A stretch of DNA of 64,000 nucleotides from JAXGXJ01 sp963816155 (GCA_963816155.1 CAWFJE010000002.1:248001-312000), one strand, 5' to 3'. Shown: positions 8,773 through 17,428, numbered from the stretch's first letter. The notes: generated by a model from the letters alone, not told the origin. Numbers and translations are program-made.

Positions 8773-8985
8773 CTACTTGGTCTTCTCGGCGCGACGGTAC
8801 TTCTTGTTGAACCTCTCTACCCGGCCGGCCGTGTCGACGAGTTTCTGCTTGCCGGTGTAGAACGGATGGCAGGCGGAACAGACTTCGACTTTGATCTCGG
8901 GCAGGGTGGAGCGAGTCGTGAATGTCTCACCGCAGGAGCAGACCACGGTGCTTTCCACATAGTTGGGATGTATGCCGTCCTTCAA
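8773..8985 (-). CDS. rpmE: 50S ribosomal protein L31 (zinc form)
   Basis: Seventy-residue L31 with a four-cysteine zinc ribbon: CSC near residues 16-18 and CSAC near 37-40, so the zinc-replete (C+) form. It starts at TTG 8985, four bases after GGAGG. The conserved PFYTGKQKLVDTAGRVERFN follows the ribbon. The 67 bp upstream, between this gene and the tRNA nucleotidyltransferase, contain minus-strand TATCAT and TATACT boxes that may serve as a promoter, but no convincing -35 was found. Confidence 0.96.
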   Translation of the reverse strand: MKDGIHPNYVESTVVCSCGETFTTRSTLPEIKVEVCSACHPFYTGKQKLVDTAGRVERFNKKYRRAEKTK

Positions 8986-9052
8986 GGTGCCTCCAATGAC
9001 ACGTGATGCTGAGTATATCGACCCAGAAAGGCAGAATATGATACCACGACCC

Positions 9053-10453
9053 CTAGGCCGAGTCAGGCTCGGCAGCGGTAGCCCCCGCCATCCCTCGCGC
9101 CACCTGCATAAGCTCAGCGGCCGTCGAAGCCTCCCCGGATTCCCAGGCCAGACGCACCTCGCGCAGCATGCGGCCCAACTCCGGACCGGGGAGTACTCCG
9201 AGTTTCGTCATGAGATCGCGCCCGTTCACCGGCGGCGGCGAGACGCCTCCGCGGATCCGAGCCGCCCAGCCTGCGAGCAGCGATCCGGCGGCCGCAAACC
9301 CATCTCCCTCGGGATCGGATGAGCCCGCGCCGGCACCCGGCAACCGCGGCATCGACCGCGCCGCGGCCGAACACGCGGCGGCCAACAGCAGTACCTCGGG
9401 CTCCCACGGTTCCAGCGACCACAAGAATGAGACCATGGCCCGCCCGGGCTGAGCCGCAGCCGACAAGCTCTCCTCCCCGCATCGGCCCGTCGCGAAACAG
9501 GTGGCGGTCGCCCGCACCAGAGAGACCATAGCGCTCGAAAGCTTCATCCTCCGCGCGACCCTGTCGGCCTTCTCAGGATCGAGCCCTTTGAGGATCATGG
9601 CCAGACGCAGGGCGACCGAACGCGAGACGACCCCATCGACGGGAAGACTGAGGCGCTCGACGAGGGCCTCGAGGGAATCGCTTCCCGCCCCGAGTTCGCC
9701 AACAACGCCCTCTCCCACAACCAGGTCTGGTTGCGCCAGGAACCTGTCCAGATGTTCCAGACACTCAGGCCCTACCCGGCCCCCTGCTTCCAGCGACTCC
9801 CCCTCGGCGCTCGACGGCGCGATCTCCGGCAGCAAGGCAACAAGCAGACCCAGGTCGTCCCAGAGGCCGACGGCGGCCGCGGCACGGCCCGCGGCCAGCG
9901 TGAGGACCATCTCGCTCACGACCCGCTCACCGGCCGCCCTCACAACCAGGCCGGCATCGGCCCTCAGAAGCGTGTCCAGAGAAGGGTCCAGACGCATGCC
10001 CAACACGTGGCAGAAGCGAGGCGCGCGCATGAGCCGCAGAGGGTCTTCCTTGAAGATGCGTTCCGACACCGGCACCAGTAACCCGGCGCGCAGATGCCCC
10101 ATGCCACCGAAGGGGTCGACCAGATCTCCGCCGCAGAGGGGAAGGGCCATGGCATTCACCGTGAAATCTCGGCGGCTGAGGTCTTCTTCGATACTGCCTC
10201 CCTGCAGAGCGGCCACGTCCACGTGACCCTCCGCGGCCATCACTCGGAAGGCGCCGTGCCGCGCTGACAGAGCGAACCAGGGGGAATCAAGAGCCGCCGA
10301 GATCTCTCGGGCCACGTCTCTGGGATCGTCCTCGACCACGATATCGAGGTCGGGAGAGAAACGCTCCGACCGACGGTCGCGCACCGTGCCGCCCACCAGC
10401 CAGCCCAGGGTCCCGCGGCGACGCAGCGTCTCCGCCGCCACCTCCTCGATCAC
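9053..10453 (-). CDS. CCA-adding enzyme / poly(A) polymerase family protein
   Basis: Class II nucleotidyltransferase that adds or repairs the 3' CCA of tRNAs or adds A tails. Motifs: GGTVRDRR (residues ~20-28), the DxD metal site in SPDLDIVVED, RRDFTVNAMALPL, and EDPLRLMRAPRF. The C-terminal half is helical and Ala/Gly-rich. GTG 10453 is the start, preceded by GGAGGAGG. The 466-residue length suits a bacterial CCA enzyme without an HD domain. Sequence alone does not separate CCA-adding, CC- or A-adding specificity. Confidence 0.88.
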   Translation of the reverse strand: MIEEVAAETLRRRGTLGWLVGGTVRDRRSERFSPDLDIVVEDDPRDVAREISAALDSPWFALSARHGAFRVMAAEGHVDVAALQGGSIEEDLSRRDFTVNAMALPLCGGDLVDPFGGMGHLRAGLLVPVSERIFKEDPLRLMRAPRFCHVLGMRLDPSLDTLLRADAGLVVRAAGERVVSEMVLTLAAGRAAAAVGLWDDLGLLVALLPEIAPSSAEGESLEAGGRVGPECLEHLDRFLAQPDLVVGEGVVGELGAGSDSLEALVERLSLPVDGVVSRSVALRLAMILKGLDPEKADRVARRMKLSSAMVSLVRATATCFATGRCGEESLSAAAQPGRAMVSFLWSLEPWEPEVLLLAAACSAAARSMPRLPGAGAGSSDPEGDGFAAAGSLLAGWAARIRGGVSPPPVNGRDLMTKLGVLPGPELGRMLREVRLAWESGEASTAAELMQVARGMAGATAAEPDSA

Positions 10454-10472
10454 TCGGGGCCTCCTCCGGTCT

Positions 10473-10826
10473 CTACTTCGATTGCTCCTTCAGCTTGCGC
10501 AGGCCCCTCTGGTACTTGTACCTGTCGAGGGTGTAGGCGATGGCTGTGTAAAGGACGAACGCCGCCACAGGCAACACGATGTAGGTGACGGGGTTGCCGC
10601 CTTCCTGCTTCCAGATGAAACGGATGAGGATGAGGTAGAGGGCGGCCAGGATCGCGCCTTGGATGGCCGCCCGCTTCCAACTGGGGGGCCGTAGGTTGGA
10701 CGCGCCGGGTTTCTTCTTGCTCGTGGCCTGCGGCTTCGTCCCCCGGACCTGGTCCCGCTTGCGCACGGTGGGCGGCCCGCCGGGAAAAGACTGACGGGCG
10801 GCTCTACGTGTCTCTTTCTTTGACAT
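10473..10826 (-). CDS. Small two-helix membrane protein of unknown function
   Basis: I do not recognise this 117-residue protein. Its first 50 residues are basic and low in complexity (Lys/Arg/Pro). They are followed by two hydrophobic helices, AAIQGAILAALYLILIRFIW and the segment around TYIVLPVAAFVLYTAIAY, with a short loop between. The tail DRYKYQRGLRKLKEQSK is basic. Topology suggests an inner-membrane protein with cytosolic basic ends. It sits between a CBS-domain protein and the tRNA nucleotidyltransferase, in the same direction, and may be co-transcribed with them. Confidence 0.7.
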   Translation of the reverse strand: MSKKETRRAARQSFPGGPPTVRKRDQVRGTKPQATSKKKPGASNLRPPSWKRAAIQGAILAALYLILIRFIWKQEGGNPVTYIVLPVAAFVLYTAIAYTLDRYKYQRGLRKLKEQSK

Positions 10827-10874
10827 GGTCCTCCACCATCTCCATTCGTGGCGTGCGCCTTACGGCACCCACCG

Positions 10875-11339
10875 CTACGTTCTTCTTTCGGCTATGGCCC
10901 GTACGATGTCGCCCCGCGTCACGATCCCCACCAAGAGCTCGTCGTGGATGACGGGCAGGCGGTCCACCTTGTGGTCGGCCATGAGTGTGGCAGCGGCGTA
11001 TATGGAAGCATCGGGGGCGATCTGCACAGGCTTGTCGCTCATCACCTCCGAGACCTTGGTGCCGAAGATCTTGCGGAAGCGTTCCTCGAACTTGGCGAGG
11101 CTCTGCAGGTAGATGACGCTCTCCAGAAACTGGATGTAGTAGGGGAAGTGGAACTCGGCGTCCTGCATGATGACGTCGGATTCGCTTACCATGCCCACCA
11201 CCCCACCAGCCTGGTCCACCACCGGCACGCCGCTGATCTTGTTCTCGGCGAGAACAGCGGCCAGCTCTCGGATGGTGGCATCCGGACCCACGGTTATTAC
11301 GTCCGGCTGCATGATGTCTCGCACTTTCAGCTCGTCCAC
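10875..11339 (-). CDS. CBS-domain pair protein
   Basis: The 154-residue protein consists of two CBS motifs: residues ~5-60 (VRDIMQPDVITVGPDATI ... VVGMVSESDVI) and ~95-150 (VSEVMSDKPVQIAPDASI ... LLVGIVTRGDIV). They are joined by an aromatic linker (FHFPYYIQFLESVIYLQSL). Such stand-alone pairs bind adenine nucleotides and act as energy sensors; the target here is unknown. GTG 11339 is the start, after an AGGGG. It overlaps the end of the AcpS-NnrE-NnrD gene by 13 bp, which suggests coupled translation. Confidence 0.9.
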   Translation of the reverse strand: MDELKVRDIMQPDVITVGPDATIRELAAVLAENKISGVPVVDQAGGVVGMVSESDVIMQDAEFHFPYYIQFLESVIYLQSLAKFEERFRKIFGTKVSEVMSDKPVQIAPDASIYAAATLMADHKVDRLPVIHDELLVGIVTRGDIVRAIAERRT

Positions 11340-13444
11340 GAGGGTCCCCTTTCGTAGAGATGGCCGGAGATGACAGACGGGAGTAGCTCAAGAAGAATAC
11401 CCGCGGGCAGGCCCTGAGGATACTCCTCGGCGCCGTATCTTCCGGCCTCCGCATGAAGCCAGGCCCCGGCATAGGCAGCCTCCAGAGGCTCCAAGCCTTT
11501 GGCGAGAAGAGCGCCCACGACGCCGGCCAGGACGTCGCCGGTGCCCGCCGACGCCAGCTGCGGCGGACCCTGCGTGATCACCCTCGTCTCGCCCGATGGT
11601 GCGACGACGACCGTCGACGAACCTTTGAGCAGCACCACTTGGCCGGTCTCGTGCGCGGCCCTGCGGGCCGCGCCCACCGCAGAGGGGGCCACCTCGCTCA
11701 CCGGCACCGCCAGGAGGGCGGCCAATTCGCCGATATGAGGCGTGAGTACGAGGCCTGCCCGCGGCCGTAGGCCAGCGGCGAGCCCGTTGAAGGCGAAGAG
11801 ACCGTCCGCGTCCAGCACGGCCGGGATCGTGCTCTCGAGGACGACCCGGCGCACGGCCTCGGCCGTCGCCCCGGCCCGGCCCAAGCCGGGCCCGATGACG
11901 GCGGCACCCAGGCGGTCATCCGCCAGAGTCTGGAGCACGACGTCCGCGTCATCGAAGAGGTCACCGGCACCGACCTCCTGCAGCACCACCTCCACCAACC
12001 TGTCGCGCAGGCCATCGGCGGCACCCGAGGCCATCAGCAGCCGCACGTAGCCCGCCCCGGTCCGCAAAGACGCCTGCGCGGCCAACCAAGCCGCGCCGGG
12101 ATACTCGCGCGAGCCGGCCAGGACGGCCACGTATCCGGCGCGGTACTTGTGGTCATCGACGCGCCGGCCGGGCACGTTGATGTCGTCCGCGGTCACCACC
12201 CAGAGGTCGGGCTCCGGCTCCAAAGAGGCAGGAAGCCCGATGTCCCACACCACGACCTCACCCGCGGCTTCCGAACCGGGCGGACACACGAGGCCCGTCT
12301 TCGCGGCGTGGAAAGTGACGGTGAGGTCGGCAACCACCGTGTCGGCGGCCTTGCTGCCATCGGCGGCGTCCACCCCCGAGGGCACGTCCACCGCCAGGAC
12401 CGGCACCCCCCGGGCGCGGGCTGCGTTGATGCGCCGCGCCCACTCGCCGATGCGCCCCCGCATCTCTCCCCTGGCACCGGTGCCAAGAAGGCAGTCGACC
12501 ACCAGTTCGGTCTCGTCCCAGAGATAGTCGGGCACGTCCCCGGTGCGCAGATTGACTCCGGCTTTCTGAGCGATGTGGAAGTTGAGTGCGGCATCGGGGC
12601 TGAGTTCGGTCGGGGAAGACACCGTGACCACGCAGGCCGTGGGATGACCGGCCAGATGGAGTTGCCGTGCGGCGGCCAAACCGTCGCCGCCGTTATTGCC
12701 GGGGCCGCAGACGATCAGGGTGTGCCGTCCGACGTACCGGGACTGAACAAGAGCACTCACCCCCAGAGCGGCCCGCTCCATCAGCACAGGCCCCGGTACC
12801 CCGATGTCCTCTATCATCGCCCGATCCAGTTCCCGCACCTGCGCGGGTGTGAACACCGCCGCTCGTCCATACAGGTCGTGAAAGGAGAGCAACGCGGGCG
12901 GGGCACATGGACCACGCGCGCCATCTCTACCGATTGCACCACACAGGCCACGAGCAACACCCCCATCGAGCAGGCGCCCGCCCATATGCGTGTCGTCGTG
13001 TTTCTCAGGCTTCGCATAATCCATGTCTGTGCCCCCCCCGGATCGCGCGACCGCCATCACACAAGCCCCTGCGAGCGTATCGACATGCGAGAGCGAGACC
13101 TCCAGCCTCTCGATACCTCGCTCATTCGCCGATTCCGCCGTGCGACCGCGAAGGACGGGACGAGGAGGGTCACCTCCGGCCACTTCGATCTCCTGCCAGG
13201 AGACCACCCCGCTCCCCACGAGTTTACCAATCGCCTCCTTTGCGGCGAAGCGTGCCGCGAGATGGAGATGGGGCCTCCCCCGGCTCAGGCAGTAGGCGAG
13301 CTCGGCGGGGGTGAAGAGACGCTCCCTGAGGCGCGGGTGTCGCTCCAGAGCGGCACGGAAGCGTTCCACCTCCACCAGATCCAGACCACAGTGCCCGGCT
13401 CCGCCTTGGCTACGAGAGCGGTCGCTGTGCGGGAGCACATTCAC
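11327..13444 (-). CDS. acpS-nnrE-nnrD: Three-domain fusion: holo-ACP synthase, NAD(P)H-hydrate epimerase and NAD(P)H-hydrate dehydratase
   Basis: A single 705-residue frame. Residues ~15-135 match AcpS, which attaches phosphopantetheine to acyl carrier protein: GLDLVEVERFRAALERHPR and AARFAAKEAIGKL. Residues ~190-415 are NnrE, which epimerises damaged NAD(P)H hydrates: GPGNNGGDGLAAARQLHLAG and LAVDVPSGVDAADGS. Residues ~425-700 are the ADP/ATP-dependent dehydratase NnrD: DADGLFAFNG, LTPHIGELAALL and the GTGDVLAG signature. NnrE-NnrD fusions are common, and AcpS is often the neighbouring gene; here no stop separates them. The start is GTG 13444, overlapping the glmS stop. Confidence 0.92.
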   Translation of the reverse strand: MNVLPHSDRSRSQGGAGHCGLDLVEVERFRAALERHPRLRERLFTPAELAYCLSRGRPHLHLAARFAAKEAIGKLVGSGVVSWQEIEVAGGDPPRPVLRGRTAESANERGIERLEVSLSHVDTLAGACVMAVARSGGGTDMDYAKPEKHDDTHMGGRLLDGGVARGLCGAIGRDGARGPCAPPALLSFHDLYGRAAVFTPAQVRELDRAMIEDIGVPGPVLMERAALGVSALVQSRYVGRHTLIVCGPGNNGGDGLAAARQLHLAGHPTACVVTVSSPTELSPDAALNFHIAQKAGVNLRTGDVPDYLWDETELVVDCLLGTGARGEMRGRIGEWARRINAARARGVPVLAVDVPSGVDAADGSKAADTVVADLTVTFHAAKTGLVCPPGSEAAGEVVVWDIGLPASLEPEPDLWVVTADDINVPGRRVDDHKYRAGYVAVLAGSREYPGAAWLAAQASLRTGAGYVRLLMASGAADGLRDRLVEVVLQEVGAGDLFDDADVVLQTLADDRLGAAVIGPGLGRAGATAEAVRRVVLESTIPAVLDADGLFAFNGLAAGLRPRAGLVLTPHIGELAALLAVPVSEVAPSAVGAARRAAHETGQVVLLKGSSTVVVAPSGETRVITQGPPQLASAGTGDVLAGVVGALLAKGLEPLEAAYAGAWLHAEAGRYGAEEYPQGLPAGILLELLPSVISGHLYERGPSWTS

Positions 13445-15273
13445 TCCACGGTGACTGTCTTGGCGAGGTTCCGAGGCTGATCGACCTTCTCGCCCCGGTG
13501 CTTGGCCACGTAGTAGGCGAACAGTTGCAGCGGGACGACGGCGAGCAGTGGTGACAGGGGCTCGGCCGTCCTCGGTACGAAAAACACCTCGTCGGCCACA
13601 TCAGCGATGGAATCGTTCCCCTCCGAAGCCACAGCTATCACACGCGCTCCGCGGGCCTTCACTTCCTGCACGTTGGACATGAGTTTGTCATAGACGGGGC
13701 CGTCGGTGGCCACTACCAGCACAGGAGAGCCCTCGTCCAGGAGGGCGATGGGACCGTGCTTCATCTCTCCAGCGGCGTAGGCTTCGGTGGGGATGTAAGA
13801 GATCTCCTTGAGCTTCAGCGCCCCCTCGAGGGAGATGGGAAGGGTCAGGTTACGACCCAAGCACATGAAGAAACACTCAGACGCGTAGCGGGCGGCGACT
13901 TCCTCCACGCGCGCTGCGGCACCGTCTTCGAGATAATCACCCAGCAGACGGGGGATCAGCCGCAGTTCGGCGGTGAGCGCACGCGCCTCGTCTTGAGCGA
14001 GATTCCCCTTGACCGAGCCGCAGTACAGAGCGAAGAGCGTCAGAGCCAGCACCTGCGTAAGGAAGGTCTTGGTGGCCGCTACGCCGACCTCCAGACCGGC
14101 CCGCGTGAAGAGCACCCCGTCCGCCTCGCGCGTGGCCTGCGAGCCCACGATGTTCGTCACCGCCAGCACGCGGGCGCCCGCCTGACGGGCCAAGCGCATG
14201 GCGGCCAACGTGTCGGCCGTCTCCCCCGATTGGGTGATGGCCACGCACAGACAATCTTCGCCGATCACCGGAGCCCGATAGCGGAATTCCGACGCCACCT
14301 CCACCTCAACGGGGATCCTCGCCCATCGCTCGAGCAGATACTTGCCCACCAAGCCGGCATGATAGGAGGTACCGCAGGCCACGATGATCACCCTGCGCAC
14401 TGCCTGCAGTGCCTCGATGCTCAGCCCCAACCCGTCGAGGAGCACGCCCCCGTCAGAGCCGATGCGCTCGGCGAGCGTATCGGCCAGGGAGATGGGCTGC
14501 TCATGGATCTCCTTCAGCATGAAGGTCTCGTAGCCCGCCTTCTCAGCTGCGTCTTCGTCCCAGTCCACCTCCTGGGCCTGCCGGTCGACATACGCCCCAT
14601 CCAGATCGGAGATCTCGATCCCCTCGGGCCTGATCACGACCACCTCTCCGTCGTCCGGAAAGACCACGAGGCGGGTCTCGGACATGAAGGCCGAGACGGC
14701 GGAGGCGAGGAAGTTCTCTCCTTCACCCAGACCGATCACGAGCGGGGTCTCCTTGCGGACCGCCACTATCACTTCAGGCTCGTCGACGGTGACCGCGCAG
14801 TAGGTGAAGTGACCCTCCATCTGCCTGTATGCGGCGACGACCGCCTCGCGGAGTGAACCCTTGTAGGCCCTCTCGATGAGATGAGCGACCACCTCGGCGT
14901 CGGTCTCGGATGTGAAGACGTGCCCTTCGCCTAGCAGTTCCGCGCGCAGAGACACGTAGTTCTCCACGATGCCGTTGAGGACAATGGCGAAACGACCGCT
15001 GCAGTCGGTGTGTGGGTGTGCGTTCTCGTTGGAGGGGCGACCGTGCGTAGCCCAACGGGTGTGCGCGATGCCCACGGTACCCGTGTCACCGACCTCCTCC
15101 AGCAGCACTTCCAGATGATCGAGGTTGCCCACGGAATGGATCAGCCGCAGACTGCCGGCGTCGGTGATGGACATCCCCGCCGAGTCATAGCCTCGGTACT
15201 CCAGTTTGCGCAGACCCCTAAAAAGGATGTCTCGGCAGGGGCGTTCCCCAACATACCCGACGATACCGCACAT
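13441..15273 (-). CDS. glmS: Glucosamine-6-phosphate synthase (isomerizing)
   Basis: Makes glucosamine 6-phosphate from fructose 6-phosphate and glutamine, feeding peptidoglycan synthesis. After Met removal the catalytic Cys leads the sequence (MCGIVGYVG). The N-terminal glutaminase domain holds TRWATHGRPSNENAHPH, and the C-terminal half has two SIS domains (CGTSYHAGLVGKYLLE, ITQSGETADTLAA). It ends in the typical KPRNLAKSVTVE-like tail, here QPRNLAKTVTVE. Its 610 residues match the family. Start ATG 15273, stop overlapping acpS-nnrE-nnrD. Confidence 0.97.
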   Translation of the reverse strand: MCGIVGYVGERPCRDILFRGLRKLEYRGYDSAGMSITDAGSLRLIHSVGNLDHLEVLLEEVGDTGTVGIAHTRWATHGRPSNENAHPHTDCSGRFAIVLNGIVENYVSLRAELLGEGHVFTSETDAEVVAHLIERAYKGSLREAVVAAYRQMEGHFTYCAVTVDEPEVIVAVRKETPLVIGLGEGENFLASAVSAFMSETRLVVFPDDGEVVVIRPEGIEISDLDGAYVDRQAQEVDWDEDAAEKAGYETFMLKEIHEQPISLADTLAERIGSDGGVLLDGLGLSIEALQAVRRVIIVACGTSYHAGLVGKYLLERWARIPVEVEVASEFRYRAPVIGEDCLCVAITQSGETADTLAAMRLARQAGARVLAVTNIVGSQATREADGVLFTRAGLEVGVAATKTFLTQVLALTLFALYCGSVKGNLAQDEARALTAELRLIPRLLGDYLEDGAAARVEEVAARYASECFFMCLGRNLTLPISLEGALKLKEISYIPTEAYAAGEMKHGPIALLDEGSPVLVVATDGPVYDKLMSNVQEVKARGARVIAVASEGNDSIADVADEVFFVPRTAEPLSPLLAVVPLQLFAYYVAKHRGEKVDQPRNLAKTVTVE

Positions 15274-15306
15274 CAGCCGTTAACCTCCGTTGTCGCTAGC
15301 CTCGTG

Positions 15307-16359
15307 TCAGCAGAGGCAGAGTTCTACATAAGGAGACGTCCAAGCGGCCACAAGGGCTTCGTATGAGGGGATCATCTCGATCACACCTCCGATACCGGCC
15401 CGCGGGCCACCGGCGCCGCTCTCCACTACCAGGTAGTCGCCCGAGCGTCCCAGTTCTCTGAGCCCGGGCTCCACGAAGCGCACGGCTCCTGAACCCAGAT
15501 CCTGGCTGCCCAATCCCAGAACAAGCCTTCTCTCGCCCTTGCTGGAGGGCGACTTAGTATACTCCTCGAGCACTTCGGCCCGCAGCCGACAGGCGCAGGC
15601 GCAGCCGGGCAGGGGACGATGGAAGAGCGCATCCTGGCCCAGAAGCAGGGCCTCCCCACAGCGCAGCTCTGTCACCTCCGCGGGGATGCCCTCAGCCTCC
15701 GAGCTTCCCCTACCCGCGTGGTGATGAGCCGATTCGCCCGGGTCGTCCGGTCGCAAGAGCGCAAGTACACTGGAATTGCCCCCCGAGACTCTGTGCACAG
15801 GCATACCGGCCGCCCTCAGTGCCCGAGCCGCTCGGGCAACGGTCCCCAGTGATTCCCGGATGCCCGCGGGCCCGCCTTTGAAGCAGGCGTAGTTGGTCGC
15901 CACGCCCACGAGTTCCAGACGTGGATCGTGTACCACCATCTCAGCCAGGGCGATCAACCCTTCGATCGGCACCCCCTCACGCAGATCACCGCTCTCCACG
16001 ACTATGACCACTTGGCGCCGCCGACCGCTGCCGAGAGCGGGCGTCTCGGCCACAGCCGTCGCGCCCGAGGGCGACGATATGTAGGTAACGTCGCCCAACT
16101 CGAAAGGCGCGCAGACAGGCGGCAGATAGATGCGGTGTAGTGCCGCCTCGGGCAAGGCGCCTCGCAGACAACGAAGGTTGTGGTCGCGCGTGTCGGCAAG
16201 AGCGACCGCGCCCCCGGCCAGCATGGCCGCGCCCACTCGCGGTTCACCCAGACAGCCTTTGGTGACTCCCACGAGATCCAGGCCGCGCCCGCGCAACAGT
16301 CCCGCCACCGCTTCGGTGTTCCGGCCGATGACTCCGGTGTCTACGTGAAGTTGGGGCAT
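15307..16359 (-). CDS. PLP-dependent amino-acid racemase, COG3457/ornithine racemase-like
   Basis: An alanine-racemase-fold PLP barrel without the usual C-terminal domain. The PLP lysine is in LVGVTKGCLGEPRVGAAML, and the family's VVESGDLREGVPIEGL, GVATNYACFKGG and RVSGGNSSVLAL motifs follow in order; these match the COG3457 amino-acid/ornithine racemase group. ATG 16359 fits the family start better than an in-frame TTG at 16386, which lies inside the rpsI terminator. It precedes glmS by 34 bp, so a cell-wall D-amino-acid role is possible, but the substrate is not known. Confidence 0.8.
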   Translation of the reverse strand: MPQLHVDTGVIGRNTEAVAGLLRGRGLDLVGVTKGCLGEPRVGAAMLAGGAVALADTRDHNLRCLRGALPEAALHRIYLPPVCAPFELGDVTYISSPSGATAVAETPALGSGRRRQVVIVVESGDLREGVPIEGLIALAEMVVHDPRLELVGVATNYACFKGGPAGIRESLGTVARAARALRAAGMPVHRVSGGNSSVLALLRPDDPGESAHHHAGRGSSEAEGIPAEVTELRCGEALLLGQDALFHRPLPGCACACRLRAEVLEEYTKSPSSKGERRLVLGLGSQDLGSGAVRFVEPGLRELGRSGDYLVVESGAGGPRAGIGGVIEMIPSYEALVAAWTSPYVELCLC

Positions 16360-16373
16360 GAGACCACCCGATC

Positions 16374-16413
16374 CGCAAACAAACAAGGCGAGGGAGAATA
16401 CTCCCCCGCCTTG
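16374..16413 (-). terminator. Intrinsic terminator of rplM-rpsI
   Basis: An inverted repeat (16384-16396 with 16401-16413, one mismatch, loop AATA) is followed on the minus strand by TTTGTTTGC. It lies 22 bp past the rpsI stop, so it separates the ribosomal pair from the racemase-glmS genes. Confidence 0.7.
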
Positions 16414-16435
16414 CCTTCAGACAAGAATGTGGCGA

Positions 16436-16828
16436 CTAGCGCTTCGAGAACTGAGGGCGCTTGCGGGCCTTCTTGAGACCGGCCTTCTTACGCTCGACCA
16501 TACGCGCATCGCGGGAAAGGTGCCCGGCCCGTTTCACATCGGTCTTGAGCGAAGGGTCGGCTTCCACGAGAGCCCGGGCCACGCCGTGCTTCAGGGCGCC
16601 GGCCTGCCCAGATTTGCCGCCACCATGGATCTGGGCGATGATGTCGTAGCGAGACTCGGTGCCCGTCTCCAGCAACGGCGAGCGCACCACCAGCATCAGG
16701 GTCTGGCGGTTGAAGTATTCTTTGACATCCTGGCCGTTCACGGTGATGTTCCCGGTACCCGGCATGAGACGCACACGCGCCACGGAGGTCTTCCGTTTGC
16801 CCGTGGCCGAGTAGACTACTGCTGCCAT
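16436..16828 (-). CDS. rpsI: 30S ribosomal protein S9
   Basis: S9 (130 residues) binds 16S rRNA in the small-subunit head; its C-terminal basic tail reaches the P-site tRNA. Seen here: YSATGKRKTSVARV, the GGGKSGQAGALKHGVARAL core and the terminal KKARKRPQFSKR. ATG 16828 overlaps the rplM end by 13 bp, the standard rplM-rpsI arrangement. Confidence 0.98.
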   Translation of the reverse strand: MAAVVYSATGKRKTSVARVRLMPGTGNITVNGQDVKEYFNRQTLMLVVRSPLLETGTESRYDIIAQIHGGGKSGQAGALKHGVARALVEADPSLKTDVKRAGHLSRDARMVERKKAGLKKARKRPQFSKR

Positions 16829-17250
16829 GGTAGCTCCTCCGGACGCTGAGCCGAATGCGGATGCTTGGGCCCGGCATAGATCTTGAGTTTGGTTATTTGG
16901 TGAGCGGCAAGCCGGTTCTTGGGCAGCATGCCCTTGACGGCTTTGCGTAGGACCTCGGTGGGACGGCGTTCCAGCATCTCGCCCAGGGTACGGCTCTTGA
17001 GCCCGCCTGGATAGCCGGAATGCCTGTAGTAGATCTTGCCCGTCATCTTGTTGCCGGTGACGGCGATCTTCTCGGCGTTGACGACAACGACAAAATCCCC
17101 AGTGTCAACGTGGGCTGTGTACTGAGGCTTATTCTTGCCCCGCAGCACGATAGCGATCTCCGACGCCAGCCGGCCCAGATTCTTGCCTTCAGCGTCGACG
17201 ATCCACCAGTTACGCTGGACCTCACCGGGTTTTGCCGAATAGGTTTTCAC
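16816..17250 (-). CDS. rplM: 50S ribosomal protein L13
   Basis: L13 is an early-assembly 23S rRNA binding protein. The 144-residue product contains WWIVDAEGKNLGRLAS, the TGNKMTGKIYYRHSGYPGG core and HPHSAQRPEELPW. The start is GTG 17250, six bases after AAGGAGG, which matches the usual N-terminus (KTYSAKPGEVQRNW); a longer in-frame extension is rejected. In many genomes truA is directly upstream; here about 18 kb of other DNA intervenes. Confidence 0.97.
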   Translation of the reverse strand: MKTYSAKPGEVQRNWWIVDAEGKNLGRLASEIAIVLRGKNKPQYTAHVDTGDFVVVVNAEKIAVTGNKMTGKIYYRHSGYPGGLKSRTLGEMLERRPTEVLRKAVKGMLPKNRLAAHQITKLKIYAGPKHPHSAQRPEELPWQQ

Positions 17251-17353
17251 ACTGCCTCCTTCGCAGGCTGCTATGAGACGACGCCCCACCGCCGGGATGT
17301 GCCGGATGTTCGGAAGGCACAGATGCAGCAGCCTTTCCAAAATGCGAGCGCAG
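17251..17353 (-). promoter_or_regulatory. Structured 5' leader of rplM
   Basis: The transcript from the promoter below would carry a leader of about 100 bases. GGCTGCT (minus strand, 17333-17327) can pair with AGCAGCC (17272-17266) to close a long multi-branched structure just before the ribosome binding site. L13 leaders with autoregulatory roles are known in Firmicutes. Whether this is one is inference. Confidence 0.4.
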
Positions 17354-17383
17354 ATAATAGTGGAGATGGGTAGGTGCTGTCAA
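17354..17383 (-). promoter_or_regulatory. Promoter of rplM-rpsI
   Basis: Minus-strand TTGACA (17383-17378), an 18-base spacer and TATTAT (17359-17354). It is a near-consensus housekeeping promoter facing rplM, back to back with the promoter of the plus-strand large subunit A gene. Confidence 0.7.
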
Positions 17384-17391
17384 GCGCCGCA

Positions 17392-17423
17392 GTCTATGCA
17401 GACGCTTCCGTTTGGAGTCTGCA
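17392..17423. promoter_or_regulatory. Inverted-repeat site upstream of the subunit A promoter
   Basis: TGCAGAC (17397-17403) and GTCTGCA (17417-17423) form a perfect inverted repeat with a 13-base centre, and an extra half-site GTCT (17392-17395) makes GTCT-ATGC-AGAC. It ends six bases before the -35 box at 17429. Position and symmetry suggest a regulator binding site. No regulator is assigned. Confidence 0.4.
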
Positions 17424-17428
17424 CTAGG

